64,000 nt of DNA from JANNSX01 sp963741525 (lineage in GTDB: Bacteria > Pseudomonadota > Alphaproteobacteria > Rhizobiales > Hyphomicrobiaceae), in contig CAVUIW010000020.1 of assembly GCA_963741525.1 (NCBI GenBank), positions 310,001 to 374,000 on the forward strand, read 5' to 3'. Below, in pieces: positions 44,138 through 53,262 of the stretch. Within the stretch, counting starts at the first letter, position 1. Every line of letters begins with the position of its first letter. A program made the position numbers and the translations under genes. The notes below the pieces were generated by a model. It was not told where the DNA came from, ran no database searches, and worked only from the letters and a program-made list of their open reading frames with translations.

Positions 44138-44695
44138 TCAGCTCCGCTCGCCGTACGCGCTATCGAAGGCGTGGCGCACGGCCTCGCCATTGGCCTCGCT
44201 GGCGGCGCCGACCTTGACCGGCATCCTTATGCCCAGCACCGGCCCGTCCTCGAACAGGCGATCGAGCTTCACGATCTTGTCCTGGAACTCGAAGCTCGCC
44301 TCGATCAGCTCCTTGAGCTTGTCCGGCAAGCCGCCGAAATCGCGCACATGCGAGGGGCGGCCGATATCGATCTTCAAGCGCTGGCGCTCGCTGCGGGCCT
44401 TCTGCTGGCTCATCTCGCCGGTGTTGACCGAGCGGCGGATCAAGAGCCAGGAGGCCAGATTCATGAGGCGCGTTGTGAGCCGCATGCTCTCGGTGGCATA
44501 GGTCAGCGCGATCTGGCCGGTCAAACCCCGGCTGTCGTCGCGGCCAGCGCCATCCAGATACTGCGCCGTCGCTTCGACCAGGGCCATGCCCTCGCGATAG
44601 ACGCCCTGGAAGCGGCTGGAGGAGAAATAGCGCTCGCCAAAGCTGATGGTCAGCCCATCGGCGCCGGCGTCGCGAACGACTGAACTCTCACTCAT
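44138..44695 (-). CDS. rcdA: DUF1465 / RcdA-like protease adaptor
   Basis: This 185-residue alpha-helical protein of the DUF1465 family, to which Caulobacter RcdA belongs, contains ISFGERYFSSSRFQGVYREG, IALTYATESMRLTTRLMNLA, SWLLIRRSVNTGEMS and SHVRDFGGLPDKLKELIEAS. RcdA helps the CpdR-primed ClpXP protease degrade CtrA and other cell-cycle proteins. Here the function is assigned by family only. The ATG at 44695 is preferred. The extension to 44731 has no ribosome site. The gene is convergent with rpmE, a neighbourhood common in Rhizobiales. Confidence 0.85.
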   Translation of the reverse strand: MSESSVVRDAGADGLTISFGERYFSSSRFQGVYREGMALVEATAQYLDGAGRDDSRGLTGQIALTYATESMRLTTRLMNLASWLLIRRSVNTGEMSQQKARSERQRLKIDIGRPSHVRDFGGLPDKLKELIEASFEFQDKIVKLDRLFEDGPVLGIRMPVKVGAASEANGEAVRHAFDSAYGERS

Positions 44696-44820
44696 GATCC
44701 TACGCACTCGACAGATACTCCACGCCGCCATGATGACGCGCGGGGCTCGAAACGCAAGTATCCCCGCTCCGGGTTAACGTTCACTTCCAATTGTCACGGT
44801 TTCTGGGCGGCCGGCCGGCG

Positions 44821-44852
44821 AAAAAAAATGAGCCGCTCGGTTGAGCGGCTCA
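44821..44852 (-). terminator. Strong Rho-independent terminator on the minus strand
   Basis: A 10-bp perfect stem, TGAGCCGCTC (44829-44838) and GAGCGGCTCA (44843-44852), is followed on the minus strand by eight T residues (44828 to 44821). It is about 180 bases past the DUF1192 stop and could serve that gene or a small RNA encoded at about 44860-44960. Confidence 0.85.
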
Positions 44853-44960
44853 AGAGTTAAACAGGGAGGCGTCAAACAGAGTGACAGGAGCCACTCAGCA
44901 TCCAGAGAACTGGATGGCATGAACAGTAAACGACAAGGGCTAACAAGTTCTTAATCGGAC
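44853..44960 (-). ncRNA. Candidate small RNA upstream of the terminator
   Basis: Between the DUF1192 stop and the terminator, about 100 bases of non-coding sequence can fold into small hairpins (CATCCAG...CTGGATG and GAGTGGC...GTCACTC). It carries a CTCCC stretch of the kind exposed in alphaproteobacterial regulatory RNAs. No promoter was identified. It could equally be a 3' untranslated region. Confidence 0.3.
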
Positions 44961-45030
44961 ACGTGGATTCGCACAATTCCGCGCAAGCGGGCCGCGCCCG
45001 GCGGCGTCGTTTTGATGCCGGATGCGACAG

Positions 45031-45228
45031 TCAGTTGCTTTTCTTGAAGATTTGCTCGGCCGCATCGAGCGTCGCTTTTCTCTTGTGGATTTCTTCCTCG
45101 ACCCGGCTCCGCTCGGCAGCGAGCGCGCCCAGGCGCTCCTCGAGATCGGGTATCGAGAGCCTCGATATGTCCTCGCCGAGTGTTACGGCGGCGGTTTTCT
45201 TCCTCGGGAACAGGTCGTCGAGATCCAT
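45031..45228 (-). CDS. DUF1192 family protein
   Basis: This small acidic/basic protein of 65 residues begins MDLDDLFPRKK and contains LSIPDLEERLGALAAERSRV and EEIHKRKATLDAAEQIF, the DUF1192 pattern. A short coiled coil covers most of the protein. The function is unknown, but the family is restricted to alphaproteobacteria. GGAGGAC precedes the ATG at 45228. The ORF extending to 45306 has no ribosome site. It is divergent from the quinone oxidoreductase gene. Confidence 0.8.
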   Translation of the reverse strand: MDLDDLFPRKKTAAVTLGEDISRLSIPDLEERLGALAAERSRVEEEIHKRKATLDAAEQIFKKSN

Positions 45229-45334
45229 GATGTCCTCCGCGGAAAGAGCCGGTCGACATTGTGCCCCGGCTCGCTCATAGGGAGTTTCCATTTTTCGTTG
45301 AATCACTTCAACACCCTAGTTCCTTGGTTTGTCG

Positions 45335-45376
45335 TGCTTCTTTTCGGAAAACCGCTTCGCACTTTTCCGGAAGCAC
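45335..45376. repeat. REP-like palindrome (TTTCGGAAAA family)
   Basis: TGCTTC with TTTCGGAAAA on the left and TTTTCCGGAAGCA on the right enclose CCGCTTCGCAC. It lies between the divergent DUF1192 and quinone oxidoreductase genes and resembles repeats common in Rhizobiales. Confidence 0.6.
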
Positions 45377-45417
45377 TCTATGTCACAAGCACTCACCGCC
45401 CACCCCGAGGTCGACAA

Positions 45418-46412
45418 ATGAGCATTCCCAAGACCATGACGGCGATCGCCATCACCACGCCCGGCGCGCCAGAGGTGTTGCAGCCGCGCGAGATGCCGAC
45501 GCCGGAGCCAGGGCCGGGACAGATCCTCGTCAAGGTGGCCGCCGCCGGCGTCAACCGGCCGGACGTCATGCAGCGCGCGGGCGCTTATCCCTCGCCGCCT
45601 GGCCATTCGCCGATCCCCGGCCTCGAGATGGCGGGAACGGTTGCGGCGCTCGGCAAAGGCGTGAGCCGGCACAAGGTCGGCGACAAGGTGACGGCGCTGC
45701 TCAACGGCGGCGGCTATGCGGAATACGCGATCGCCGAGGAAGGCGCCGCCTTGGCAGTCCCGGCCGGGATCGGCATGGTAGAGGCGGGCGCTATTCCGGA
45801 AACCTTCTTCACCGTCTGGCACAATGTCTTCGAGCGTGGCCGCCTCCAGGCCGGCGAATGGCTGCTCGTCCATGGCGGCTCGAGCGGCATCGGCACGACC
45901 GCGATCCAGCTCGCCAAGGCGTTCGGAGCTTCAGTCGCCGTGACGGCGGGATCAGAGGCCAAGTGCCAGGCCTGCCGCGATCTCGGCGCCGACCTCGCGA
46001 TCAATTACAAGACCGGGAACTTCGTCGACGAGATCAAGGCGGCGACCGGGGGCAAGGGCGCCGATCTCATCCTCGACATGGTGGGCGGCACTACATCGAC
46101 CGGAACTTCGATGCCGTCGCCTCGGACGGCCGCATCGTGCAGATTGCCTTCCTCGAAGGCTCGAAGGCGACCATCGACTTCACGCGGCTGATGTTGAAGC
46201 GCGTGACCTTCACCGGCTCGACGCTCCGGATCCGCACCAACGAGTTCAAGGCGGGTCTCGCCCGGAACCTGCAGGAGAAAGTCTGGCCGCTGCTCGCTTC
46301 CGGCAAGGTCAAGGTGCCGATCGACGCTACCTTCCCGCTCGCGAAAGCCGCCGAGGCGCACAAGCGCATGGAGACCAGCCAACATGTCGGCAAGATCGTG
46401 CTGACGGTCTGA
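45418..46412 (+). CDS. NAD(P)H quinone oxidoreductase (zinc-free MDR), frameshifted near 46090
   Basis: This about 331-residue medium-chain reductase is split into two frames. The first has GVNRPDVMQRAGAYPSPPGH, the NADPH-binding VHGGSSGIGTTAIQLAKA and LILDMVGG. The second resumes with YIDRNFDAVASDGRIVQIAF and ends QHVGKIVLTV. Restoring a single missing base near 46090 joins them. The members, related to PIG3/QorA, reduce quinones or enones with NADPH and lack structural zinc. The ATG at 45418 has GAGG 7 bases upstream. The loss of one base, unlike the insertions elsewhere in the window, may be a read error. Confidence 0.85.
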
Positions 46413-46479
46413 ACCGATCTTCCCCTCCTAGCGGTTTCGTGTAACCCTTCCGGCCAACAAAAGGTCCAGGGAGGACACG

Positions 46480-48114
46480 ATGCTCAACGGCCTCATGATG
46501 GAGCGGCCGCTCCTCATCTCCGACATCATCCGCTATGCCGCTGACGTCCATCCCGACGGCGAAGTGATCTCGGCGGCGGTGGAAGGCGGCATCCATCGCT
46601 ACACCTATCGCCAATCGCTCGCCCGAATATCCCAGCTCGCCCACGCGCTCCGCGCCCAGGGCATCGGCCCCGGCGACCGGGTGGCGACGCTCGCCTGGAA
46701 CGGGTACCGCCATTTCGAGCTCTACTACGCGATCTCCGGCATCGGCGCCGTCTGCCACACGATCAATCCGCGCCTTTTCCCCGAGCAGGTGATCTACATC
46801 ACCCATCACGCGAAAGATAAGATCCTCTTCTGCGATCTGACCTTCCTGCCGATCATCGACAAGCTGCGCGACAAGCTGCCGAAAGATATGCGCTTCGCGG
46901 TCATGTCGGATCGCGCGCATATGCCGGAGAGCGCCGTCGATCTTCTCTGCTATGAGGACATGATCGAAGGCGCGCCCACCACCTACGACTGGCCGGTCTT
47001 CGACGAGCGGACAGCTTCGAGCCTCTGCTACACCTCGGGCACCACGGGCGAGCCCAAGGGCGCGCTCTACACGCATCGGTCGAGCTTCCTGCACTCCTTT
47101 TCCGTCCTGGTTCCCAACCGCACCAGTTTTGGACCTGGCGTGAAGGTGCTGCCGGTCGTGCCACTGTTCCACGTCAACGCCTGGGGCCTGCCCTATTCCG
47201 CGCCGATGTCGGGGACGTCGCTCGTGTTCCCGGGCGCGAAGCTCGATGGCGCGAGCCTCTTCGATCTCATGGACACAGAGAGTGTCGATGCCTCCTGGGG
47301 CGTGCCGACGGTCTGGCAGGGCCTCCTCGCCGAGATGACGAAACGAGGACGCGGGCCGAAGGGCCTCAAGCAAGTCCTCGTCGGCGGCTCGGCGGCGGCG
47401 CCCTCCTTGATCCAGGCCTTCGAGCGCGACTTCGGCGTCGAGATGACCCACGGCTGGGGCATGACGGAGATGAGCCCGGTCGGGACCTGCTCGCAGCTCT
47501 CGCCGGCCGAGAAGACGCTCGCCCCCGAGGAGCGGTGGACGATCAAGCAATCGCAAGGACGCCGGCTCTATGGCGTCGACCTCAAGATCAGCGACGATAA
47601 TGGCAACCCCCTGCCGCACGACGGCAAGGCCTCGGGCGAGCTGCATGTGCGCGGCAACACGGTGATCTCCGGATACTTCGACAACGAGAAGGCGACGCGG
47701 GAAGCCTTCGACAAGGACGGCTGGTTCCGCACCGGGGACGTCGCGACCATTTCGCCCTCCGGCGTGCTCACCATCGTCGATCGCTCGAAGGATCTCATCA
47801 AGTCCGGCGGCGAATGGATCTCCTCGATCGACGTCGAGAACTCGGCCATGGCCTGCCCGGGGGTTGCGACCTGCGCGGTGATCGGCATTCCGCATCCCAA
47901 GTGGGACGAGCGGCCGTTGCTCGTGGTCGTAGCCAAGGAAGGCGGAGGCGCGACGAGGGACACTGTGCTCGATTTCCTTCGCCCGAAAGTCGCCAAGTGG
48001 CAGGTGCCGGACGATGTCGTGTTCGTGCAGACGCTGCCGATGACGGCGACCGGCAAGGTGTCGAAGAAAGACCTTCGCGCGCAATTCGCGGATTACAAGT
48101 GGAAGGACGGGTGA
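46480..48114 (+). CDS. Long-chain fatty acid-CoA ligase (AMP-dependent synthetase)
   Basis: This 544-residue adenylate-forming enzyme has motifs YTSGTTGEPKGALYTH (P-loop-like A3), HGWGMTEMSP (A5), GWFRTGDVATI (A7), DRSKDLIKSGGEWIS (A8) and a C-terminal TATGKVSKKDLR with the catalytic Lys. The start residues ERPLLISDIIRYAADVHP are typical of medium/long-chain FadD-like ligases. It activates a fatty or aromatic acid to the CoA thioester in the cytoplasm. The ribosome site AGGGAGGA precedes the ATG at 46480. The quinone oxidoreductase gene lies 67 bases upstream on the same strand. Confidence 0.92.
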   Translation: MLNGLMMERPLLISDIIRYAADVHPDGEVISAAVEGGIHRYTYRQSLARISQLAHALRAQGIGPGDRVATLAWNGYRHFELYYAISGIGAVCHTINPRLFPEQVIYITHHAKDKILFCDLTFLPIIDKLRDKLPKDMRFAVMSDRAHMPESAVDLLCYEDMIEGAPTTYDWPVFDERTASSLCYTSGTTGEPKGALYTHRSSFLHSFSVLVPNRTSFGPGVKVLPVVPLFHVNAWGLPYSAPMSGTSLVFPGAKLDGASLFDLMDTESVDASWGVPTVWQGLLAEMTKRGRGPKGLKQVLVGGSAAAPSLIQAFERDFGVEMTHGWGMTEMSPVGTCSQLSPAEKTLAPEERWTIKQSQGRRLYGVDLKISDDNGNPLPHDGKASGELHVRGNTVISGYFDNEKATREAFDKDGWFRTGDVATISPSGVLTIVDRSKDLIKSGGEWISSIDVENSAMACPGVATCAVIGIPHPKWDERPLLVVVAKEGGGATRDTVLDFLRPKVAKWQVPDDVVFVQTLPMTATGKVSKKDLRAQFADYKWKDG

Positions 48115-48147
48115 GGCCACGCCCATTCGATGGGGCCGGGCCATCCG

Positions 48148-48236
48148 TAGGGGCGACCGGCGGTCGCCCGGCCAACCGCGGACGAGAAGGTTGCAATTTG
48201 TAGATAGGCGGGCGACTGCCTTTCGCCCCTACTGTC
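48148..48236. repeat. REP-like GGGCGACCGGCGGTCGCCC repeat and a degenerate second copy
   Basis: A palindrome reading GTAGGGGCGACCGGCGGTC and on to CGCCC lies at 48148-48169. A diverged copy, with CGGGCGACTGCCTTTCGCCC, follows at 48199-48235. Two more members are at 49931-49956 and 62518-62542. Confidence 0.75.
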
Positions 48237-48284
48237 AGCCCGCGATCCTCAGCGCCAGCCTTCAAGAAATCGAGAGCATCCTCC

Positions 48285-49934
48285 ATGCCAACTTATCCCG
48301 CCCCCGACCTCATCCTCATCAACGCCGACATCCGGACGATGGATGTGCTCAGCCCGCGCGCCGAAGCGCTGGCCGTCAGCAACGGGCGGATCGCAGCTCT
48401 TGGCACCACGGTAGACATCCGTGCCCTCGCAGACAAGAAAACCAAAGTGATCGACGCCGGCGGACGGCTCGTGCTGCCGGGTTTCCAGGACACCCACATC
48501 CACCTGCAGGACAGCGGCACCGACCGCGCGATGTCGGCCGATCTCGAAGGCCTCACCACCATCGCCGAGTTCCAGGCGGCGCTCGCGGCCTTCGGCAAGG
48601 CCAATCCGAAGAATACTTGGGTCAACGGCGTCGGCTGGTACTCAGGCATCTTCGGCGAGCACAACCTTAACTGCCAGGCGCTCGATGCGGCCGTCCCCGG
48701 CCGGCCGGCCTTCACCCTTGCCTCCGACGCGCACAGCGCCTGCATCAATACGAAAGCCTGTAAGGCCATCGGCCTCACACGCGACACGCCGGACCCCGAG
48801 AACGGCCATTTCGTCAAGGACGCGAAGGGTGAGCCGACGGGCATGCTCTTCGAGCACGCGATCTATTGGGCGAAGGAGCGGATGCCCGAGCGGACCGACG
48901 CCGACTATGCCAAGGGCGTTAAGTTCGGCCAGACGCTGTGCAATCGGCACGGCATCATCGGCGTGCTCGACGCGCTCGTGCAGGAGCGGCATATGCGCGT
49001 CTATCAGGCACTTGATAAAGCGGGCGAGCTGACGGTACGCGTGGCGGCGACCGGCCTCGTGAATTCCGAGGACACTGTCGCAGGCGCGCTCGATCGCTTG
49101 ACCATGCTACGCCGCGACTACGCCTCGCCGATGGTCCGCATGCACTCCGCCAAATTCTTCTTCGACGGCGTGTTCGAGAACCGCACCGCCGCGATGCTCG
49201 AGGACTACTCGGACGAGAAGGGCGGCAACGCGCCGGTGATGTTCGGCGAGAATCATTTCCGCGAGTTGTTCATCGCCGTCGACGCGGCGCGCTTCCAGAT
49301 CCATGTGCATGTCATCGGCGACAAGGCGGTGCGCGCGGCCCTCGATGGCATCCAGGCGGCGCGCGAAGTCAATGGCGCTTGGCCGGCCTGGCATCAGCTC
49401 GCCCACATCCAGGCGATCGATCCGGCGGACATCCCGCGCTTTCACGAGCTCGGCGCCGTCGCCAATATCCAGACGCTGTGGGCCCGGCACGAGCCCTCGG
49501 TCGACGATGTGGCGCTGCCGATGATGGGGCCCGAGCGCGGCAAGTGGATGTACGCTTTCCGCTCGCTGATCGATGCGGGTGCCGAGTATGCGGTGTCGAG
49601 CGACTGGGGCGTCTCGACGCTCAATCCCTTCGCCATCATGCAGACGGCGGTGACGCGGCTGCCGGAGAAGCTTCGCTCACCCGATCATCCCGTCTTCCTG
49701 CCGGAGCAGCGCATGAGCGTCGAGGAGGTCGTGAAAGGCTACACGCTGAACGCAGCCCGCACCGCCTGGCGCGAGGCCGACACGGGCACGCTGGCGCGAG
49801 GCAAGTATGCCGATTTCATCGTGCTCGACCGCGATGTCTTTGCGATCAACCCGCGTGAGCTTGGTCAGACTGAAGTGCTTCTGACAATGCTCGCCGGCCG
49901 CGAGGTGCACCGGGCGAAGGAGTTCGGATCGTAG
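48285..49934 (+). CDS. Amidohydrolase family protein (YtcJ-like)
   Basis: This 549-residue metal-dependent hydrolase has an N-terminal beta-sandwich (LILINADIRTMD), the metal motif LPGFQDTHIHLQD (His-x-His), HVIGDKAVRAALDG, a later SSDWGVSTLNPFAIMQ and the C-terminal TLARGKYADFIVLDRD that is typical of YtcJ-type N-substituted amidohydrolases. Substrates are unknown, often formamides or hydantoin-like compounds. The TAG stop at 49932-49934 lies inside a repeated palindrome (49931-49956). It follows the acyl-CoA ligase by 170 bases of repeat-rich sequence. Confidence 0.88.
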   Translation: MPTYPAPDLILINADIRTMDVLSPRAEALAVSNGRIAALGTTVDIRALADKKTKVIDAGGRLVLPGFQDTHIHLQDSGTDRAMSADLEGLTTIAEFQAALAAFGKANPKNTWVNGVGWYSGIFGEHNLNCQALDAAVPGRPAFTLASDAHSACINTKACKAIGLTRDTPDPENGHFVKDAKGEPTGMLFEHAIYWAKERMPERTDADYAKGVKFGQTLCNRHGIIGVLDALVQERHMRVYQALDKAGELTVRVAATGLVNSEDTVAGALDRLTMLRRDYASPMVRMHSAKFFFDGVFENRTAAMLEDYSDEKGGNAPVMFGENHFRELFIAVDAARFQIHVHVIGDKAVRAALDGIQAAREVNGAWPAWHQLAHIQAIDPADIPRFHELGAVANIQTLWARHEPSVDDVALPMMGPERGKWMYAFRSLIDAGAEYAVSSDWGVSTLNPFAIMQTAVTRLPEKLRSPDHPVFLPEQRMSVEEVVKGYTLNAARTAWREADTGTLARGKYADFIVLDRDVFAINPRELGQTEVLLTMLAGREVHRAKEFGS

Positions 49935-49956
49935 GGCGACCGCCGGTCGCCCCTAC
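49931..49956. repeat. REP-like palindrome overlapping the amidohydrolase stop
   Basis: The palindromic unit runs from GTAGGGCGACC to GGTCGCCCCTAC. Its left edge supplies the TAG stop codon of the amidohydrolase gene, and its right edge lies 7 bases before the secA stop on the other strand. Confidence 0.8.
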
Positions 49957-49962
49957 TGGCCC

Positions 49963-52929
49963 TCACCCCAACTTCCCATGACAATGCTTGAACTTCTTGC
50001 CCGAACCACACGGGCAGGAGGCGTTGCGGGAGACCTTGCCCCAGGTCGAGGGATCGCGCGGGTTGACGCCTTCGGCGCCCTTGCGGCTCTTGACCGGCTC
50101 GTCCTTGAGCTCGCGGCCGAGGGCTGCCATGGCGCCGCCTTGTGCGGCGGGCCTGCGCTGGGGACCCGATGAGGGACGTTGCGCTTCGGCCAGCTCGAAC
50201 TCGTCCTCGCCCGTGAAGGGATCGATCTTGTGCCCCTCCATCGGCGGCAGGGGCTCGGCCTCCGGCGGCGGCTGATCGCGGCGCAACTGCAGATGCATGA
50301 GCTGGCCGGTGACGGCTGTCCGCAGCTGATTGAGCAAGGCTTGGAACATCTCGAAGCTTTCGGACTTGTACTCGTTCAGCGGATCGCGCTGCGCATAGCC
50401 GCGCAAGCCGATGACCTCGCGCAAGTGCTCGAGATTGACGATGTGCTCGCGCCAGAGGTGATCGAGCGTGTGCAGCAGCACCATCTTTTCGAGATGCCGC
50501 ATCGGCTCGTTGCCGATGTCGGCGACCTTCTTCGCATAGGCCTCGTCGGAGATCCTGGTCAGCCGCTCGCGGATCTCGCTGTCGGCGATGCCTTCCTCGG
50601 CCGCCCAGTCGGCCGCCGGCACGTCGACGTCGAAGATGTTGAAGACGTCTTTCTTCAGCTCTTCGGTCTTCCACTGCTCGGCATAGGCGCTCTCGGGGAT
50701 GTGTTTCGTGACGAGTTCGTCGACCACCTCGTGCCGCATCTCGGCAATCGTCTCGGCGACATCCTCCTCGCTCATCAGCTCGATGCGCTGCTCGAAGATG
50801 ACCTTGCGCTGGTCGTTCATCACGTCGTCGTATTTGAGGACGTATTTGCGCGCCTCGTAGTTGCGCGCCTCGACCTTCTGTTGCGCGCGCTCAAGCGCCT
50901 TGTTGATCCAGCGATGGGTGATCGCCTCGTTCTCTTCCATGCCGAGCTTCTGCAGCACGCCATCGATGCGGTCCGAGGCGAAGATCTTCATCAGATCGTC
51001 CTCGAGGGAGAGGAAGAATTTCGAGTGGCCGGGATCGCCCTGGCGGCCCGAGCGGCCGCGCAGCTGATTGTCGATGCGCCGGCTCTCGTGACGCTCGGTG
51101 CCGAGCACGTAGAGGCCGCCGGCCTCGAGCGCCTTGCGCTTCTTCTCGGCGACTTCGCCGGCGATCCGCTCGCGCTCGCGGCGGATGTCGCTCTCCGGGA
51201 TCTCGCCGCTGCCATTGGCATTGCTCGTCTCGGCAATCCAGGCCTTGAGCTGAAAATCGACATTGCCGCCGAGCTGAATATCGGTGCCGCGGCCGGCCAT
51301 GTTGGTGGCGATGGTGACGCCGCCCGGCACACCGGCCTGGGCGACGATGAAGGCCTCCTGCTCGTGGTAGCGGGCGTTCAAGACGTGGTGCGGGATGAGT
51401 GACTCGTTGCTGCCGCGGCCCTTGGCGCCCAGATCCTCGAGGAACTGCCCGGCATCCTCGAGATAGGTCTTCTGCTCGACATCGCGCTTGTCGGTGAGCC
51501 CCGCCGCCTGGGTACGCAGCGTCGCACCGAGGTCCTTGATGAAGGCGCGGTCCTTCAGCATGCCCGACAGCAGCTCCGATTTCTCGATCGAGGTCGTGCC
51601 AACGAGCACGGGCTGGCCGCGCCGGTGGCAATCGGCGATGAGCGCGACAATGGCGCGGTATTTCTCCTTGGCCGTGCGATAAACCTCATCGTCCTCGTCG
51701 GCACGCGCGATATTCATGTTCGTTGGGATTTCGGCGACGTCGAGGCCGTAGATATCGAGGAACTCCTGCGCTTCCGTCGACGCCGTGCCGGTCATGCCGG
51801 CGAGCTTCCCGTAGAGACGGAAGTAGTTCTGAAAGGTGATCGAGGCGAGCGTCCGGTTCTCCGGCTGGATCTTGGCGCCTTCCTTGGCTTCGAGCGCCTG
51901 GTGCAATCCATCCGAGTAGCGCCGGCCTTGCATCATACGGCCGGTGAACTCGTCGATGATGACGACCTCGTTGTTGCGGACGATGTAATCCTTGTCGCGC
52001 TGGAAGAGGGCGTGGGCCCGGAGCGCCTGGTTGACGTGGTGGACGATGCGCACATTCTCGAGATCGTAGAGCGAGGCGCCCTTGAGCATGCCGGCGGCCT
52101 TCAGCATGTCCTCGATATGCTCGTTGCCGATCTCGGTCAGCGACACTTGCCGCTGCTTCAGGTCGACCTCGAAGTCCTCGGGCGCGAGCTTCGGCATGAA
52201 GTCGTCGATGGCGTTGTAGAGATCGGAGCGATCCTCGACGGGCCCGGAGATGATGAGCGGTGTGCGCGCTTCGTCGATCAGGATCGAATCCACCTCGTCG
52301 ACGATCGCATAGGCATGCCCTCGCTGCACCATGGACTCCACCGAGTGCTCCATGTTGTCGCGCAGATAGTCGAAGCCGTACTCGTTATTGGTGCCGTAGG
52401 TGACATCGCAGCCGTAGGCCTCGCGCCGCTGGTCCTGGTTGAGGTCATGCACGATGCAGCCGACGGAGAGCCCCAGGAACTTGTAGATCTGGCCCATCCA
52501 TTCGGCGTCGCGTTGGGCGAGATAGTCGTTGACGGTGACGACGTGGACTCCCTTGCCGGCAAGCGCGTTCAGATAAACGGGGAGAGTGGCTACCAGCGTC
52601 TTGCCCTCGCCGGTCTTCATCTCGGAGATCATGCCGTCATGGAGCACCATGCCACCGATCAGCTGCACGTCGAAATGCCGCTGGCCGAGTGTGCGCTTGG
52701 CGGCCTCGCGCACCGTGGCGAAGGCCGGCACCAGGAGGTCGTCCAAGTCCTTACCCTCGGCAACCTCTTTGCGGAACTGATCGGTGCGTGCCCGAAAGTC
52801 CGCGTCGGAGAGCTTCTCCAGCTCCGGCTCCAGCGCGTTGATGGCGGCGACGAGCGGCTGATGCTTCTTCAGCTTGCGGTCATTCGACGAGCCGAACAGT
52901 TTGTTGGCGATGGTGCCGAGAGAGAGCAT
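49963..52929 (-). CDS. secA: Preprotein translocase subunit SecA
   Basis: This 988-residue motor ATPase has nucleotide-binding fold 1 with MKTGEGKTLVATLPVYLNAL, the DEAD-box-like VDEVDSILIDEARTP, and the preprotein cross-linking domain. Nucleotide-binding fold 2 carries VTIATNMAGRGTDIQLGG. The scaffold and wing regions follow, and the C-terminus ends in a zinc-binding CPCGSGKKFKHCHG. SecA couples ATP hydrolysis to pushing unfolded proteins through SecYEG. The length is at the long end of the usual 850-990 because of loop insertions. The gene is divergent from a PpiC foldase gene, 333 bases upstream. Confidence 0.97.
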   Translation of the reverse strand: MLSLGTIANKLFGSSNDRKLKKHQPLVAAINALEPELEKLSDADFRARTDQFRKEVAEGKDLDDLLVPAFATVREAAKRTLGQRHFDVQLIGGMVLHDGMISEMKTGEGKTLVATLPVYLNALAGKGVHVVTVNDYLAQRDAEWMGQIYKFLGLSVGCIVHDLNQDQRREAYGCDVTYGTNNEYGFDYLRDNMEHSVESMVQRGHAYAIVDEVDSILIDEARTPLIISGPVEDRSDLYNAIDDFMPKLAPEDFEVDLKQRQVSLTEIGNEHIEDMLKAAGMLKGASLYDLENVRIVHHVNQALRAHALFQRDKDYIVRNNEVVIIDEFTGRMMQGRRYSDGLHQALEAKEGAKIQPENRTLASITFQNYFRLYGKLAGMTGTASTEAQEFLDIYGLDVAEIPTNMNIARADEDDEVYRTAKEKYRAIVALIADCHRRGQPVLVGTTSIEKSELLSGMLKDRAFIKDLGATLRTQAAGLTDKRDVEQKTYLEDAGQFLEDLGAKGRGSNESLIPHHVLNARYHEQEAFIVAQAGVPGGVTIATNMAGRGTDIQLGGNVDFQLKAWIAETSNANGSGEIPESDIRRERERIAGEVAEKKRKALEAGGLYVLGTERHESRRIDNQLRGRSGRQGDPGHSKFFLSLEDDLMKIFASDRIDGVLQKLGMEENEAITHRWINKALERAQQKVEARNYEARKYVLKYDDVMNDQRKVIFEQRIELMSEEDVAETIAEMRHEVVDELVTKHIPESAYAEQWKTEELKKDVFNIFDVDVPAADWAAEEGIADSEIRERLTRISDEAYAKKVADIGNEPMRHLEKMVLLHTLDHLWREHIVNLEHLREVIGLRGYAQRDPLNEYKSESFEMFQALLNQLRTAVTGQLMHLQLRRDQPPPEAEPLPPMEGHKIDPFTGEDEFELAEAQRPSSGPQRRPAAQGGAMAALGRELKDEPVKSRKGAEGVNPRDPSTWGKVSRNASCPCGSGKKFKHCHGKLG

Positions 52930-53262
52930 CGAGGTTGATCCTCAGAAGTGGGAAAGCCCAGGGGAGCGCCGGTTTCGCATAGTTCTTAAAATCCGCGTCC
53001 AACTCGAGCGAGCGGACCGAGGCATGAACCAGCGGCAGGCGCCGGGCCCGGCAGGGGCAGGATGTGCCCAGGCCAATCCACAGCGCCCGTCGGGGGCGGG
53101 CCCGGACAGGTCTCGGGGAGAGATAGGATCGGCACCCCGGCATGTCAACGCGGCGGGCAGGCGCGATCCCTCTCCCGGCTGACTGGAAATCGCCCGCTTC
53201 TGCCGTTATGTCTCTCGATCGAGAAGCCTTTCTGCCCCCATCCCAATCGAAGGAACGCCCCC
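52930..53262. other. Divergent promoter region between secA and the PpiC gene
   Basis: This 333-base stretch must hold the promoters of both genes. No repeat or conserved regulatory motif was recognised, apart from a purine-rich segment near 53100-53130 (GGTCTCGGGGAGAGATAGG) and the AAGGAA site used by the foldase gene. Confidence 0.4.
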
